Below, in pieces: positions 45,712 to 53,889 of a stretch of DNA of 64,000 nt. Source of the stretch: Agromyces mediolanus (GTDB taxonomy: Bacteria; Actinomycetota; Actinomycetes; Actinomycetales; Microbacteriaceae); assembly GCF_023715325.1 (NCBI RefSeq), contig NZ_JAMBNX010000008.1, positions 62,001 to 126,000 on the forward strand, written 5' to 3'. The notes beneath the pieces are model-generated. The model ran no database searches, was not told where the DNA came from, and was given only the letters and a program-made list of their open reading frames with translations. The position numbers and the translations under genes are program-made. Position 1 is the first letter of the stretch. Every line of letters begins with the position of its first letter.

Positions 45712-46347
45712 TCACTGCGGTTCGCATGGCGAGTTCCGCTCGCGCAACTTGCCGCCGACCTTGAGCAACGATGCGCGAGAGGTTCGTCCATCGAAGGCTT
45801 CCTGAATCCAGCTTCTCAAGGAGCTCTGGCTCGTGGGCGGAACGTAGTAGTTCGCGTAACCCGTCTCGCCGTTAGGCGCAAGGTTGGCCGACAACCGCGC
45901 GGGGATGCTAGGGCTAGACCCAGCGACTGACGGGAGCTGAACTGCTAGAAGCCCGTTCGGAGTGGGGTCCGAACGAAGGCTCGTATATATCTCCCAGTCC
46001 ACAAACTTTCGAGCCCAGGTGCACTCACCAATCGCCACGAGAGTCACAGTCGAGTCCCGCAGGAACTTGGACTTGATCGTTTGACGGATGTACGCGACGT
46101 TCGTCGAATCTATGATGTCGGAGCCATCTTCTTCCATGCCTATAGCTCGCGGTATGAAAACATCGGTGTTCCCCTCAATGAACTCGAGAACCTCCACCGC
46201 ATCCACTGCGTGATAGCTAATAAACACTTTATGACGAATAGGCGACGATGCTGTCTTTCGATCTCCCTCCGCAACACTTTGGTACTGCCGTGTTATTGCA
46301 GCCAACTCCCGTAGCGCGCCCTGGGTGCGCGAACTGTACATGCCCAC
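45712..46347 (-). CDS. TIR-like (MTH538/ThsB-type) protein B
   Basis: The 211-aa protein has the ThsB-like TIR pattern: HKVFISYHAVDAVEVLEF, then FIPRAIGMEEDGSDIIDSTN, YIRQTIKSKFLRDSTVTLVA, and TWARKFVDWEI, where Trp/Glu near WE is the usual helix end. In Thoeris systems this type makes an NAD+-derived signal. The C-terminal 60 residues (PTSQSSLRSWIQEAF) are an add-on helical tail. GTG 46347 has AGGAG 5 nt upstream; ATG 46341 is the alternative. It lies 8 bp below the SLOG protein gene in one operon. Confidence 0.82.
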   Translation of the reverse strand: MGMYSSRTQGALRELAAITRQYQSVAEGDRKTASSPIRHKVFISYHAVDAVEVLEFIEGNTDVFIPRAIGMEEDGSDIIDSTNVAYIRQTIKSKFLRDSTVTLVAIGECTWARKFVDWEIYTSLRSDPTPNGLLAVQLPSVAGSSPSIPARLSANLAPNGETGYANYYVPPTSQSSLRSWIQEAFDGRTSRASLLKVGGKLRERNSPCEPQ

Positions 46348-46355
46348 AGATTCTC

Positions 46356-48299
46356 CTAACGCGCCTGCTCTATTACTGCCCTGAGCCGTTCAATAACATC
46401 TTCCGGGTCGCCATACCTAGCCAAGAAGCCCAGTTGGTACTTCGTGGATCGAACCTGATCAGCGTTGCCATGCCGAGCCGCCTCCGCGTACTGTTCCGCA
46501 ACCTCGTCAACAGGCTTACCGCCTTCAAGACACTCATGCAGCGTCAGTTCCGCGCGTGTTGCAAGTGCCCAGTAGTCAGTCGGCCCGTCCGCGATCGCAA
46601 GCCTATTGAGGAAACGGGAGACCGTGAGAACCTCGTTAAATTCCTCTCGGAAGGAATCGTCTCTCTCCCGCCCGCCGAGGCGAAGTGCCATAAGCAGGTT
46701 GACCCCCGTGTAGTAGCTAGGGTCGCTTTCGAAGCCGGCACGATACTTCTCTGCCATCTCCCGGAAAAGACTCACCGCAACGGCTGGATCCCCGCTGTCG
46801 AGCTGCTTCTCTAGCTCTCGTTTGATCAGTCCTCCCCAGCTACCGTATGTCTCAGAGTCCGCGTACCCGGCCTTCTCGGCGTCCTCAAGATATGTGCGAG
46901 CCGTGCGCCAGAGCTCCTGCCTGGTTTCGGGGTCTTGTGCATCCTCCCCTAAGCGCCGGTAGACCATGACGCTCTCCTGAAGCCAGATTCGATGTAGCGG
47001 ATCATCTGGGGTTGGCTGAGTGAGTTCTAGTAGCGCCCGTGCGTCCTCGTAGGCCCCTTCCGCATGCAGTCCAATAGCCAGTTCGATCCGGAGGCTGCGA
47101 CGTAGCCCTTCGTGGACTTCCGTCGCGCTGGCTACCCATTCCGCTGCAGCCTTCATCGCGACCGCGTCAGATGACTTGATCGCCACACTTATCCTGTCGC
47201 GCGCCCCGTTCTCAACGGTTAACGCGGCGGCGACCTGCGAGAGCTGGGAGTAGGGTCTAGTCAACGCGGCGAGATCGAACCAGCTATGCGCTGGACTATC
47301 CACTTCGAGTTCACTGGTCACGCGTTCAATAACAGGTCGCAGGGCTCGAATTGCTTCCTCGGCTTGCGTATCCGAAACCGCCTGCCCGCGCGTGAATGAA
47401 TGAATGCGGATCATGTTGATATCGAAGGGTGGGGCGGAGCGCGCGTGCCCTTCAACATGTGGATTGATCAGAACGGTAGCTCGGTCTGCGAATATGTGTC
47501 TAACGCCGAGCTCATACGCGACATTGAAATTCGTGGCCGTAAGATCAACCAATGCGAGGTCAGAATTCGCTAAGGCCGCTATCATGCCCGAGTGTATGAT
47601 TCCACTGTCGGTCTCGAGATCTGCCCTGTTCCAGCTAATATCAGCATCTTCCAACAGTGGACGATAAACCCTGTGAAAAGCCGGATCGCAGTCCACCTTC
47701 TTCCCGGTACGAACATCCTTTTTAACCCCGTAGGGCATGACGATGAAAGCCGATACTTGGTCATGAATGGGAGCCAAATCCAACACGAAATGCCCCCTCT
47801 CCTCGGCTCGTAGAACGAGGTTGTCAGTGACCGTCGGCGCCCCGGGGTCGGGCGTCGGGCGGATAGCGACGACCCAGACGCGTTCGTCCGTTCCTTCAAC
47901 CAATGCGCCGGCGTCGTCAAGCATGGCGAGGTTGTGTTCGTTGAACGCTTCCGCGGTCTCTTGGACTGGACGATCCCCTTCTACTAAATCGACGGCCACG
48001 TCACTGACTATCCGGTCAAAATGTGCGAGCCAGCGAGCGCCCCTTGGCTCAACGCTAGTTCTCCTGAAATCCTCCTTCGCGAAGGGCAGGAGCACGCGTA
48101 GTGGAATACCCTCCGACAACGCCGCGCGAGCAAAGAGAATGTCTGAACCAGAAGCCAGTGCTCCAACCAAGCGACTTGGCTGAAGCGATTGAAAGAGCCC
48201 TCTGAGCCGTGTCAGAAGCTCTTCCTCGGACCCTTCGGGCAACCGAGCCACTGCTCGTCCAACCTCATCGGCCTGAACTCCCGCGTACAGAATGATCAC
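46356..48299 (-). CDS. SLOG / nucleoside deoxyribosyltransferase-like / TPR (TRAFs-binding-type) protein
   Basis: The 647-aa protein has three parts. Residues of about 1-160 are SLOG/LOG-like (GALASGSDILFARAALSEGI, then LLPFAKEDF). Residues of about 190-300 resemble an NDT-like domain (SAFIVMPYG, YRPLLEDADISWNRADLE, NSDLALVDLTATNFNVAYELG), a fold of enzymes that cleave N-glycosidic bonds. Residues 370-640 are TPR-like repeats, as in TRAFs-binding (DUF4071-type) proteins. SLOG domains sense nucleotide signals in Thoeris ThsA and related effectors. It probably is the effector or sensor of this operon. Its GC is lower than in the core. Confidence 0.78.
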   Translation of the reverse strand: MIILYAGVQADEVGRAVARLPEGSEEELLTRLRGLFQSLQPSRLVGALASGSDILFARAALSEGIPLRVLLPFAKEDFRRTSVEPRGARWLAHFDRIVSDVAVDLVEGDRPVQETAEAFNEHNLAMLDDAGALVEGTDERVWVVAIRPTPDPGAPTVTDNLVLRAEERGHFVLDLAPIHDQVSAFIVMPYGVKKDVRTGKKVDCDPAFHRVYRPLLEDADISWNRADLETDSGIIHSGMIAALANSDLALVDLTATNFNVAYELGVRHIFADRATVLINPHVEGHARSAPPFDINMIRIHSFTRGQAVSDTQAEEAIRALRPVIERVTSELEVDSPAHSWFDLAALTRPYSQLSQVAAALTVENGARDRISVAIKSSDAVAMKAAAEWVASATEVHEGLRRSLRIELAIGLHAEGAYEDARALLELTQPTPDDPLHRIWLQESVMVYRRLGEDAQDPETRQELWRTARTYLEDAEKAGYADSETYGSWGGLIKRELEKQLDSGDPAVAVSLFREMAEKYRAGFESDPSYYTGVNLLMALRLGGRERDDSFREEFNEVLTVSRFLNRLAIADGPTDYWALATRAELTLHECLEGGKPVDEVAEQYAEAARHGNADQVRSTKYQLGFLARYGDPEDVIERLRAVIEQAR

Positions 48300-48354
48300 T
48301 TGGCTACCTCCGATGTAGGACGCCCCGCGATGCGTGCCTGGGGTGCTATCAAGT

Positions 48355-48816
48355 TCATCGACCGCATGTGGTTGGCGTGTTCATCGGCATACTCTTGCCC
48401 CGAGAGGTGGCAGCGATCGCTCGTTCGATCGCGTCGCCGAACTGGTTGACGTCAGATGGCGAGCTCCAGTCGAGAATCTCGGCACCATACTCTGTTAGCC
48501 CTTCGGGCACAGGAGCATCGGGGTCGATACGGATGCCGATGATCCCTTTCCCCTGCTCTTTGCTCCATTGGATCTCTTTTTCGACCCACTCGCTCTGCGC
48601 CGTCTCCTTGCCGATGAGCACGATCGTCGCCGATGACCCCTTGATCTTCTCCTTGATCTTCCGACTGATGTAGTCGGAGTTCTGGCTCTTTACGGGGTCG
48701 AGTAAGTGTCGTCCGGTGAAGTCCACGTTGACGTTTTTGTTGTAGGTCATCAGGTTGAGGCCGCGAGCCTTCATCTGGTCGGCATGCTGGTAGCTGATGA
48801 ATACGCGACGGGTCAT
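48355..48816 (-). CDS. TIR-like (MTH538/ThsB-type) protein A
   Basis: The 153-aa protein is almost entirely a ThsB-like TIR domain: RRVFISYQHADQMKARGLNLM, DYISRKIKEKIKGSSATIVLIGKET and SEWVEKEIQWSKEQGKGIIG. The SxWVxxEI segment carries the typical Trp/Glu pair. The ATG overlaps the stop of the upstream zinc-ribbon gene (ATGA). The 3' end is 55 bp upstream of the SLOG gene. A signal-generating NADase is inferred. Confidence 0.85.
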   Translation of the reverse strand: MTRRVFISYQHADQMKARGLNLMTYNKNVNVDFTGRHLLDPVKSQNSDYISRKIKEKIKGSSATIVLIGKETAQSEWVEKEIQWSKEQGKGIIGIRIDPDAPVPEGLTEYGAEILDWSSPSDVNQFGDAIERAIAATSRGKSMPMNTPTTCGR

Positions 48817-49619
48817 GCGTCCTCCTCGGCTGGCGCAAGAGTCGCCATCTGCTTACAAAGCGGGCATCTCTTTAGTAGAGCGCCGCTCTTGATGACGTAA
48901 CCGCACTCGCGGCATCGCCACTTGCGGTTCTTGGAGCTGTTCGGAACCTTGGACAGTTCTGCATCGGTTTGGTAATAGCCGGCGGCGTCGTCCCAGGTGA
49001 AGCCGAACTCCCTCCCCCACGATGGGTATGCATATCCAGATCGGGCGCGGGCAAATGTCTCGACGCGGGCCACCTCGCTCAGGTAATCTGCAGTGCGGTC
49101 TGGCCGATTGTCACAGAGTTTACGGAGTTCTGAAGTCGTAGCGACGTCTATCGGCTTCATCGTACGGAACTGAGCAGAGCAGATTGTCGCCAACGGTTCG
49201 GGCAGGTCGCTCGCCAGGATGGGCTCAATGAAGCGCATGGTTGCCGCCGCGAGAGCGTAGTCGCGATTCACTGCCCCTTGAGTACCTTCGGTGTACCAGC
49301 CGACGTGGTAGTAGCCGGACACAACACGACCTTGGTGCTTCCTTCTAGTCGTAAGAAAAAACACGGTCGCCGCGCCGTCGTTGACGATGCGGTTTCGCAT
49401 CGATGGTTCACAGGTGGAGAACAGCCCGTAGGTTCCGGTCTCGATGTTTGGGTCACTCTTGTTGTCTGCAGGCCGAGTGATCTCGCGAACCGGCCATCGG
49501 GCGAGAGGCTCCGAAAAGTAGACAGAGAGGTATCCACGTCCAGCGTCCGATAGCTCTCGCCACGGGTCGCCGAGGCGACGCGCCGTCGCGCCTCCCGCCG
49601 TAACCCCGTCATCTCGCAT
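48813..49619 (-). CDS. Unknown protein with C-terminal zinc ribbon, first gene of TIR operon
   Basis: The 268-aa protein has no named family. The first half (GYLSVYFSEPLARWPVREI, VSGYYHVGWYT) has the beta-rich look of PUA/EVE/ASCH-like folds, which bind modified nucleotides; this is a guess from pattern. The C terminus has CRECGYVIKSGALLKRCPLC, a CxxC...CxxC zinc ribbon. It is coupled to the TIR gene and divergent from the thymidylate-kinase-like gene (67 bp between). It may be the trigger sensor. Confidence 0.55.
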   Translation of the reverse strand: MRDDGVTAGGATARRLGDPWRELSDAGRGYLSVYFSEPLARWPVREITRPADNKSDPNIETGTYGLFSTCEPSMRNRIVNDGAATVFFLTTRRKHQGRVVSGYYHVGWYTEGTQGAVNRDYALAAATMRFIEPILASDLPEPLATICSAQFRTMKPIDVATTSELRKLCDNRPDRTADYLSEVARVETFARARSGYAYPSWGREFGFTWDDAAGYYQTDAELSKVPNSSKNRKWRCRECGYVIKSGALLKRCPLCKQMATLAPAEEDA

Positions 49620-49686
49620 ACCTTGATGCTAGTGGTGACCTCTGACACATCCCGGGAGCCACGCTGGATGGAGCGGAGGAGCTGGG

Positions 49687-50310
49687 ATGTCTGAGACAAG
49701 CCTCGTCATCCGACCAGGTGCCGTCGTCGTCTTCGAGGGACTCGACCGAACCGGGAAGTCGACGCAGCTGGAGCGACTCCGAGCTGCGGTCGGGAACAGT
49801 TCGACGGTATTCGCCCACATGCCGAGCGGTTTCACTCCCTTCACCAAGAGCGTGTATCTGGCGTTGGAGGGCGCGACCGCCGACGAGAGACCCACGTCGG
49901 GTCTGGCGCAGCAACTCGCGCATCTTGCGTGTCACGCTGAGTCGATCCGAGAACTCGAGCGGGCGGTCGAGATGCAGTCGTTGATCCTCGATCGCTGGTG
50001 GTGGTCGGCCCTCGCCTACGGGTGGTACGGCGGATCGGTGGAGCAATCTGGGTTGTCCGAGGGGAGCTTTCGCGAGCTCATCAAAACGATCTGGGCGCCT
50101 ATCGTCCCATCGGTCGTGTTTGTATTCGTTGAACCCCATCATGTTGACGGCAACAACACAGAGGGCGTAGAGGCGGGTTACCGTGCGCTCATCGAAGAGC
50201 ACTCTGATCTCGCGGTTGTCATTCCGAGCGGCAGCGAAGAGTCAACATACGCTTTGGTAACAGCAAGCCTCCTCGAACGAGGGCTTGCTTACCTGGGACA
50301 AGCACGGTGA
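49687..50310 (+). CDS. Thymidylate-kinase-like P-loop kinase
   Basis: The 207-aa protein has a TMPK-type P-loop FEGLDRTGKSTQ and the DR motif-like LILDRWWWSALAYGWYGGS (the Asp-Arg that contacts the phosphate). The lid region is short and the sequence is divergent from housekeeping Tmk. Nucleoside monophosphate phosphorylation is likely; the base may be a modified pyrimidine. A GGAGG Shine-Dalgarno precedes the ATG. It is 6 bp upstream of the thymidylate-synthase-like gene. Confidence 0.82.
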   Translation: MSETSLVIRPGAVVVFEGLDRTGKSTQLERLRAAVGNSSTVFAHMPSGFTPFTKSVYLALEGATADERPTSGLAQQLAHLACHAESIRELERAVEMQSLILDRWWWSALAYGWYGGSVEQSGLSEGSFRELIKTIWAPIVPSVVFVFVEPHHVDGNNTEGVEAGYRALIEEHSDLAVVIPSGSEESTYALVTASLLERGLAYLGQAR

Positions 50311-50316
50311 CCTTTC

Positions 50317-51309
50317 GTGACTATCTACAAGGATGCCCAAACCGCGTTCATGGAGGAACTGCGATGCATCATCGACGCCGGTGAAACCATCGAGGTCCGC
50401 GGCGAGACCACACGTGAGTTGCGCGCTCGGCTCATCGAGATCTCAAACGTTCGCGCCCGGCATGTCATCGTGCCCCACCGGCACAACAATGTGTTTGCCT
50501 CCATCGCCGAGAGCATGTGGGTGATCTACGGACGTAACGATCTGGATTACCTTGGAGCGTATCTGAGGCGCGCCTCCGATTTTTCTGACGACGGGGTTAC
50601 GTGGAGAGCAGGCTACGGTCCGCGACTACGCGACTGGAACGGGGTCGACCAGCTCTCGGAGGTTGTCAAGATCCTCCGCTCCGACCCGTCCTCTCGGCGT
50701 GCGGTCATCAGCATCTACGACCCAGATCGCGACTTCGTCGCCAGCCGCGATATTCCGTGCAACAACTGGCTCCACTTCATAGTCCGAGACGGGCACCTCG
50801 ACCTTCATGTGGCGGCGCGCAGTACCGATATCTGGTGGGGGTTCTCGGGTATCAACACCTTCGAGTGGACCCTACTGCTCGAAATGATGGCCCGTTGGCT
50901 CGGCCACGATCCCGGCCGCCTCGTCTTCTTCAGTTCCTCTCTGCACCTGTACGAGCGGCACTTTGACAAAGCCTCCCAGGTCGTGCTCGCACCGCCGAGC
51001 TCGGGCGAGCTTCCCAATGATGAGTCACAGGCGCGATTCGATACAGACTGGGAAAGGTCAAGCGGTGAGTTCGAAGAATGGATGCGGCTCGAAGCTCAGT
51101 TGCGTTCCGGGCACGAGCTCAAGCAGCTCGAATGTCGCCTGACTGACCCCCTCCTGATTGCCTACGTTCGCATGATCGACGTGTTCTGGGTAGCGAAACG
51201 CGGAGCCGACCCTGATCTTCTTAATCAGTTGATCAGAGAAGTCGGGGACAGTGGCCTGACGGCCGCAGCGACCGAGTACTTTGGTCGTCGCCACCACCAG
51301 CAGCACTGA
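50317..51309 (+). CDS. Thymidylate synthase / pyrimidine hydroxymethylase-like protein
   Basis: The 330-aa protein resembles the ThyA superfamily: YGPRLRDWNGVDQL, SRRAVISIYDP (conserved Arg pair), DIPCNNWLHFIVRDGHLDLH with the catalytic Cys, and RSTDIWWGFSGINTFEWT. The canonical PCHxxxQF is PCNNWLHF here, so the residues after the catalytic Cys differ from ThyA. This is compatible with a dUMP/dCMP hydroxymethylase as well as a synthase. It is cotranscribed with the kinase-like gene and convergent with the HMUDK-like gene. Confidence 0.82.
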   Translation: MTIYKDAQTAFMEELRCIIDAGETIEVRGETTRELRARLIEISNVRARHVIVPHRHNNVFASIAESMWVIYGRNDLDYLGAYLRRASDFSDDGVTWRAGYGPRLRDWNGVDQLSEVVKILRSDPSSRRAVISIYDPDRDFVASRDIPCNNWLHFIVRDGHLDLHVAARSTDIWWGFSGINTFEWTLLLEMMARWLGHDPGRLVFFSSSLHLYERHFDKASQVVLAPPSSGELPNDESQARFDTDWERSSGEFEEWMRLEAQLRSGHELKQLECRLTDPLLIAYVRMIDVFWVAKRGADPDLLNQLIREVGDSGLTAAATEYFGRRHHQQH

Positions 51310-51318
51310 AAACCGGGC

Positions 51319-52317
51319 TCAGGCAGTCACCGCAGGCTCGGCGAGATCGGCCGAAGCGCGCTCATTAATTCCCCACTTAGGCGGAAAGAACGGTGTCGCA
51401 GGCAGCCCGTGAGGCGCAAACTGCTGCTTGATCCGACTACGGCCGCCGACGCCACGGATGTGAGGATGCATCACTCGTGCGTACTTGTCCGTCTCGCAAA
51501 AGAGGTTCTGACAATCAATGAGAGTCAACGCGCGACCAAAGAGATCGCTGAACTGGATTCCGTTCTGGTCGAACTGGTCCTCTTGTGTATCGACCATCCA
51601 ACGAATCACATCTTCAGCGGATGCACCATTGAGATCTGGAAAGCACTTCGCTACCCCGCTGCGTGCACCCGGGCCCGGGACAACGAAGTCGTTCTCATCG
51701 AAATCGATGACCGAAGTGTAGTTGAGGTCAATCGCAAGCTGATAGGAAAGGAAAGGACCCAGCGACGGGTACGACGCAATCGTTTCAAACACTTCCCGAA
51801 GCGACTTGGCAGCCTCGACCTGCGCCACCACTCCTGATCTCATCATGTGCTCGATCAGTAGCAAATGGTTGCGGTGCTTACGAGCTGCGCCGAAGGGCGG
51901 TGGCGGGACGATGTAGGCCGCTGAGTACACCCTTTCCCCACGCGCGAGCAGAAGATCGAGAACACCACTGAACGTATCGACGTCGAACGAATCGGCCGTG
52001 ATCTCGTCAAACCGTGACTCCAGCGCCTCCCACGTCGATGGCTTGTTGAAGAAGCGGAAGAGCATGACCCGAAGCACAACGTCAGCTGCGTTCTGAGAGC
52101 CTTCGTAAGCTACGCGGATCAAGTCCTGTGAGACACGGTCAGCCGCGCGATACGCGTTCGTAAAGCGAAACCGCGAGATAACCGGATCATCGGTCCAAGG
52201 CCCCGGTTCTCCTCGTAACCTCGCGTGATAGACATGTTGCCGCTCAGCAGCAAAATACCAGTAGGAAGAGAGAACCTCGGACACCTGAACGCTGTGGCGA
52301 CCGACTCGTACGCGGCG
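51319..52317 (-). CDS. 5-hmdU DNA kinase helical-domain-like (HMUDK/aGPT-Pplase) protein
   Basis: The 332-aa protein starts SEVLSSYWYFAAERQHVYHAR, then PWTDDPVISRFRFTNAYRAADRVSQ and VMLFRFFNKPSTWEALE. This fits the helical HMUDK_hel/alpha-glutamyl thymine pyrophosphorylase superfamily known from phage thymine hypermodification (Iyer-type systems). It lacks a P-loop, so the kinase may be the neighbour. It may act on 5-hydroxymethyl-dU in DNA or on nucleotides. ATG 52317 (GGAG upstream) is used; ATG 52365 is possible. It lies convergent to the TS-like gene. Confidence 0.7.
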   Translation of the reverse strand, partial: RRVRVGRHSVQVSEVLSSYWYFAAERQHVYHARLRGEPGPWTDDPVISRFRFTNAYRAADRVSQDLIRVAYEGSQNAADVVLRVMLFRFFNKPSTWEALESRFDEITADSFDVDTFSGVLDLLLARGERVYSAAYIVPPPPFGAARKHRNHLLLIEHMMRSGVVAQVEAAKSLREVFETIASYPSLGPFLSYQLAIDLNYTSVIDFDENDFVVPGPGARSGVAKCFPDLNGASAEDVIRWMVDTQEDQFDQNGIQFSDLFGRALTLIDCQNLFCETDKYARVMHPHIRGVGGRSRIKQQFAPHGLPATPFFPPKWGINERASADLAEPAVTA

Positions 52318-52454
52318 CATCCGCACTCCGTCCCGTGGGTCATTACTTTCTTTCAAGGTTGCCATGGACAGCCCTGCCGAGCTCGGAGGCGCGCCAAGCC
52401 CAGCAGCGGGGGCACACCCCATCGGATCGCACGCCTCTCGGCCCGCGACATGCC

Positions 52455-53636
52455 TCATCCTGCCGTCCCGAACGCCCGCTCGAGATGCTCAGCCGTGGCG
52501 GGGTTCACGGTCTCGCTGCGCTGGATGTAGTGCTGCATCGTGATCCGCGGGTCGGTGTGCCCGAGGAGCTCGGAGGCGAGGAGCGCGCCTTGCGCGTCGT
52601 TGACAACCGTGGCGACGGTGCGGCGGAAGCGGTGCGGGGTGACGTTCTCGATCCCGGCCGCGTCCATCACGTCGCGCAGGAGCCGACGGATGTTGTTCGT
52701 CGTGTGCGGGGTCCCGACCCGCGTGGTGAACAACAGCGCGCCTGGTTCGGTGTCGCTGCTACGCAGCAGGCGCGAGCGGATCGCCTGCATCGCGAACGAC
52801 GGCAGCGCGACGCGGCGAACCGAGCGATCCGTCTTCGGATGATCCTGCCGGTGCGTCGGCTCACCCTTGCGGCTGATGATCGTCCCGGCGATCCGTACCG
52901 TCGGGATCGGGTCATCCACGTGAAGATCCTGGAGGCGGATGGCGAGGACTTCGCCGATGCGGGCGGAGGTGCCGAGCATGACCTCGACGATCTGCCCGAG
53001 TTGCCGATCCGGCCTCGGACCCGCCACTATCCGCCGGGACTCCCAGGCCTTGATCGCGGCACGGATCTCCTGCACCTCGCCGATCGTGAACGCGTCCGGG
53101 ATCGTCTTCTTCCGGTGCAGCCGGGAGACGTGGTCCATCGGATTGCGGGGCAGGATCTCGTGTCGGACCGCGAGCGCGAGCGCGAGTCGGAGAACGACGC
53201 GGGCGTGCTTGGCGCGGCTGTAGCTGCGTCTGGCGAGTTGCTTGAGGAAGTAGTCGCAACGGGCGACCCCGATCTCCCGGAGCGTGAGGTCTTTGAATGC
53301 AGGGAAGACGAGGGCGCGCATGTCCCGCTCGTAGAGATTCCTCGTGGTTCGGGAGAGGCGGTCTTCGATCTCCATGTCTTCCAGCCAGTACGTGACGAGC
53401 TCTGGGAACGAGCTGTCGGCGCTCATCCCGTTGAATCCGGGCTGGTAGAGGGAGCGTTCGGCGAGCTTCTGCTTGAGCTTGCGCTCCGCGGCAGCGCGTG
53501 AGGGCCCTGTGGCTTGGACGAGTCGGTTGCTCCCGTCCCAGTCCCGGTACCGGGCGCGGGCCACGTGGTTGCCGTTCGGCCGGGCGCGGATGGCGATGAC
53601 GCCGAAGGTACCGATCGGTGTGCGTGGCCTACCCAC
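52455..53636 (-). CDS. int: Tyrosine recombinase / integrase
   Basis: The 393-aa integrase has an N-terminal arm domain (ARARYRDWDGSN, RLVQATG), a SAM-like core and the catalytic set: Arg in GTSARIGEVLAI, HRFRR (H-x-x-R), LGHTDPRIT and the nucleophile Tyr in MQHYIQ. It appears intact. It overlaps the excisionase-like stop (53629) by 8 nt. It is a sister of the truncated gene at 44731 and probably integrates into the same tRNA-Pro target. Confidence 0.93.
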   Translation of the reverse strand: MGRPRTPIGTFGVIAIRARPNGNHVARARYRDWDGSNRLVQATGPSRAAAERKLKQKLAERSLYQPGFNGMSADSSFPELVTYWLEDMEIEDRLSRTTRNLYERDMRALVFPAFKDLTLREIGVARCDYFLKQLARRSYSRAKHARVVLRLALALAVRHEILPRNPMDHVSRLHRKKTIPDAFTIGEVQEIRAAIKAWESRRIVAGPRPDRQLGQIVEVMLGTSARIGEVLAIRLQDLHVDDPIPTVRIAGTIISRKGEPTHRQDHPKTDRSVRRVALPSFAMQAIRSRLLRSSDTEPGALLFTTRVGTPHTTNNIRRLLRDVMDAAGIENVTPHRFRRTVATVVNDAQGALLASELLGHTDPRITMQHYIQRSETVNPATAEHLERAFGTAG

Positions 53637-53889
53637 GCGCTCCCTCCCCCGCTCCAGGAAAGGTGGCAGCCCCGGAAGGGGCGGCGGGCTCGCGCATGGT
53701 GTCCATCCAGGCGCGGATGTCGGTGATACCGAACATGATGCGCTTGCCGAAGCGGTAGGCGCGCGGCCCTTTGCCGTTGGTACGCCAGTCGTAGATAGTG
53801 GAGACGGGCACGCCGAGGTAGCCCGCGAGTTCGTCGATGTTCAGGAGCGGTTCGAGACCGTGAGGGTTGGACCGTTGTTCTTCGTTCAT
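53629..53889 (-). CDS. xis: AlpA/excisionase-like helix-turn-helix protein (element 2)
   Basis: The 86-aa protein has the AlpA-type HTH LLNIDELAGYLGVPVSTIYDW, RTNGKGPRAYRFGK and ITDIRAWMDTM, and resembles the copy at 45053. With int it forms the recombination module. The ATG at 53889 is used. Confidence 0.82.
   Translation of the reverse strand: MNEEQRSNPHGLEPLLNIDELAGYLGVPVSTIYDWRTNGKGPRAYRFGKRIMFGITDIRAWMDTMREPAAPSGAATFPGAGEGARG

Noticed and set aside
45712-49619. Canonical Thoeris (ThsA/ThsB) system
   Set aside because: TIR proteins are ThsB-like, but no SIR2-SLOG ThsA is present; the SLOG protein has an NDT-like and TPR region instead.
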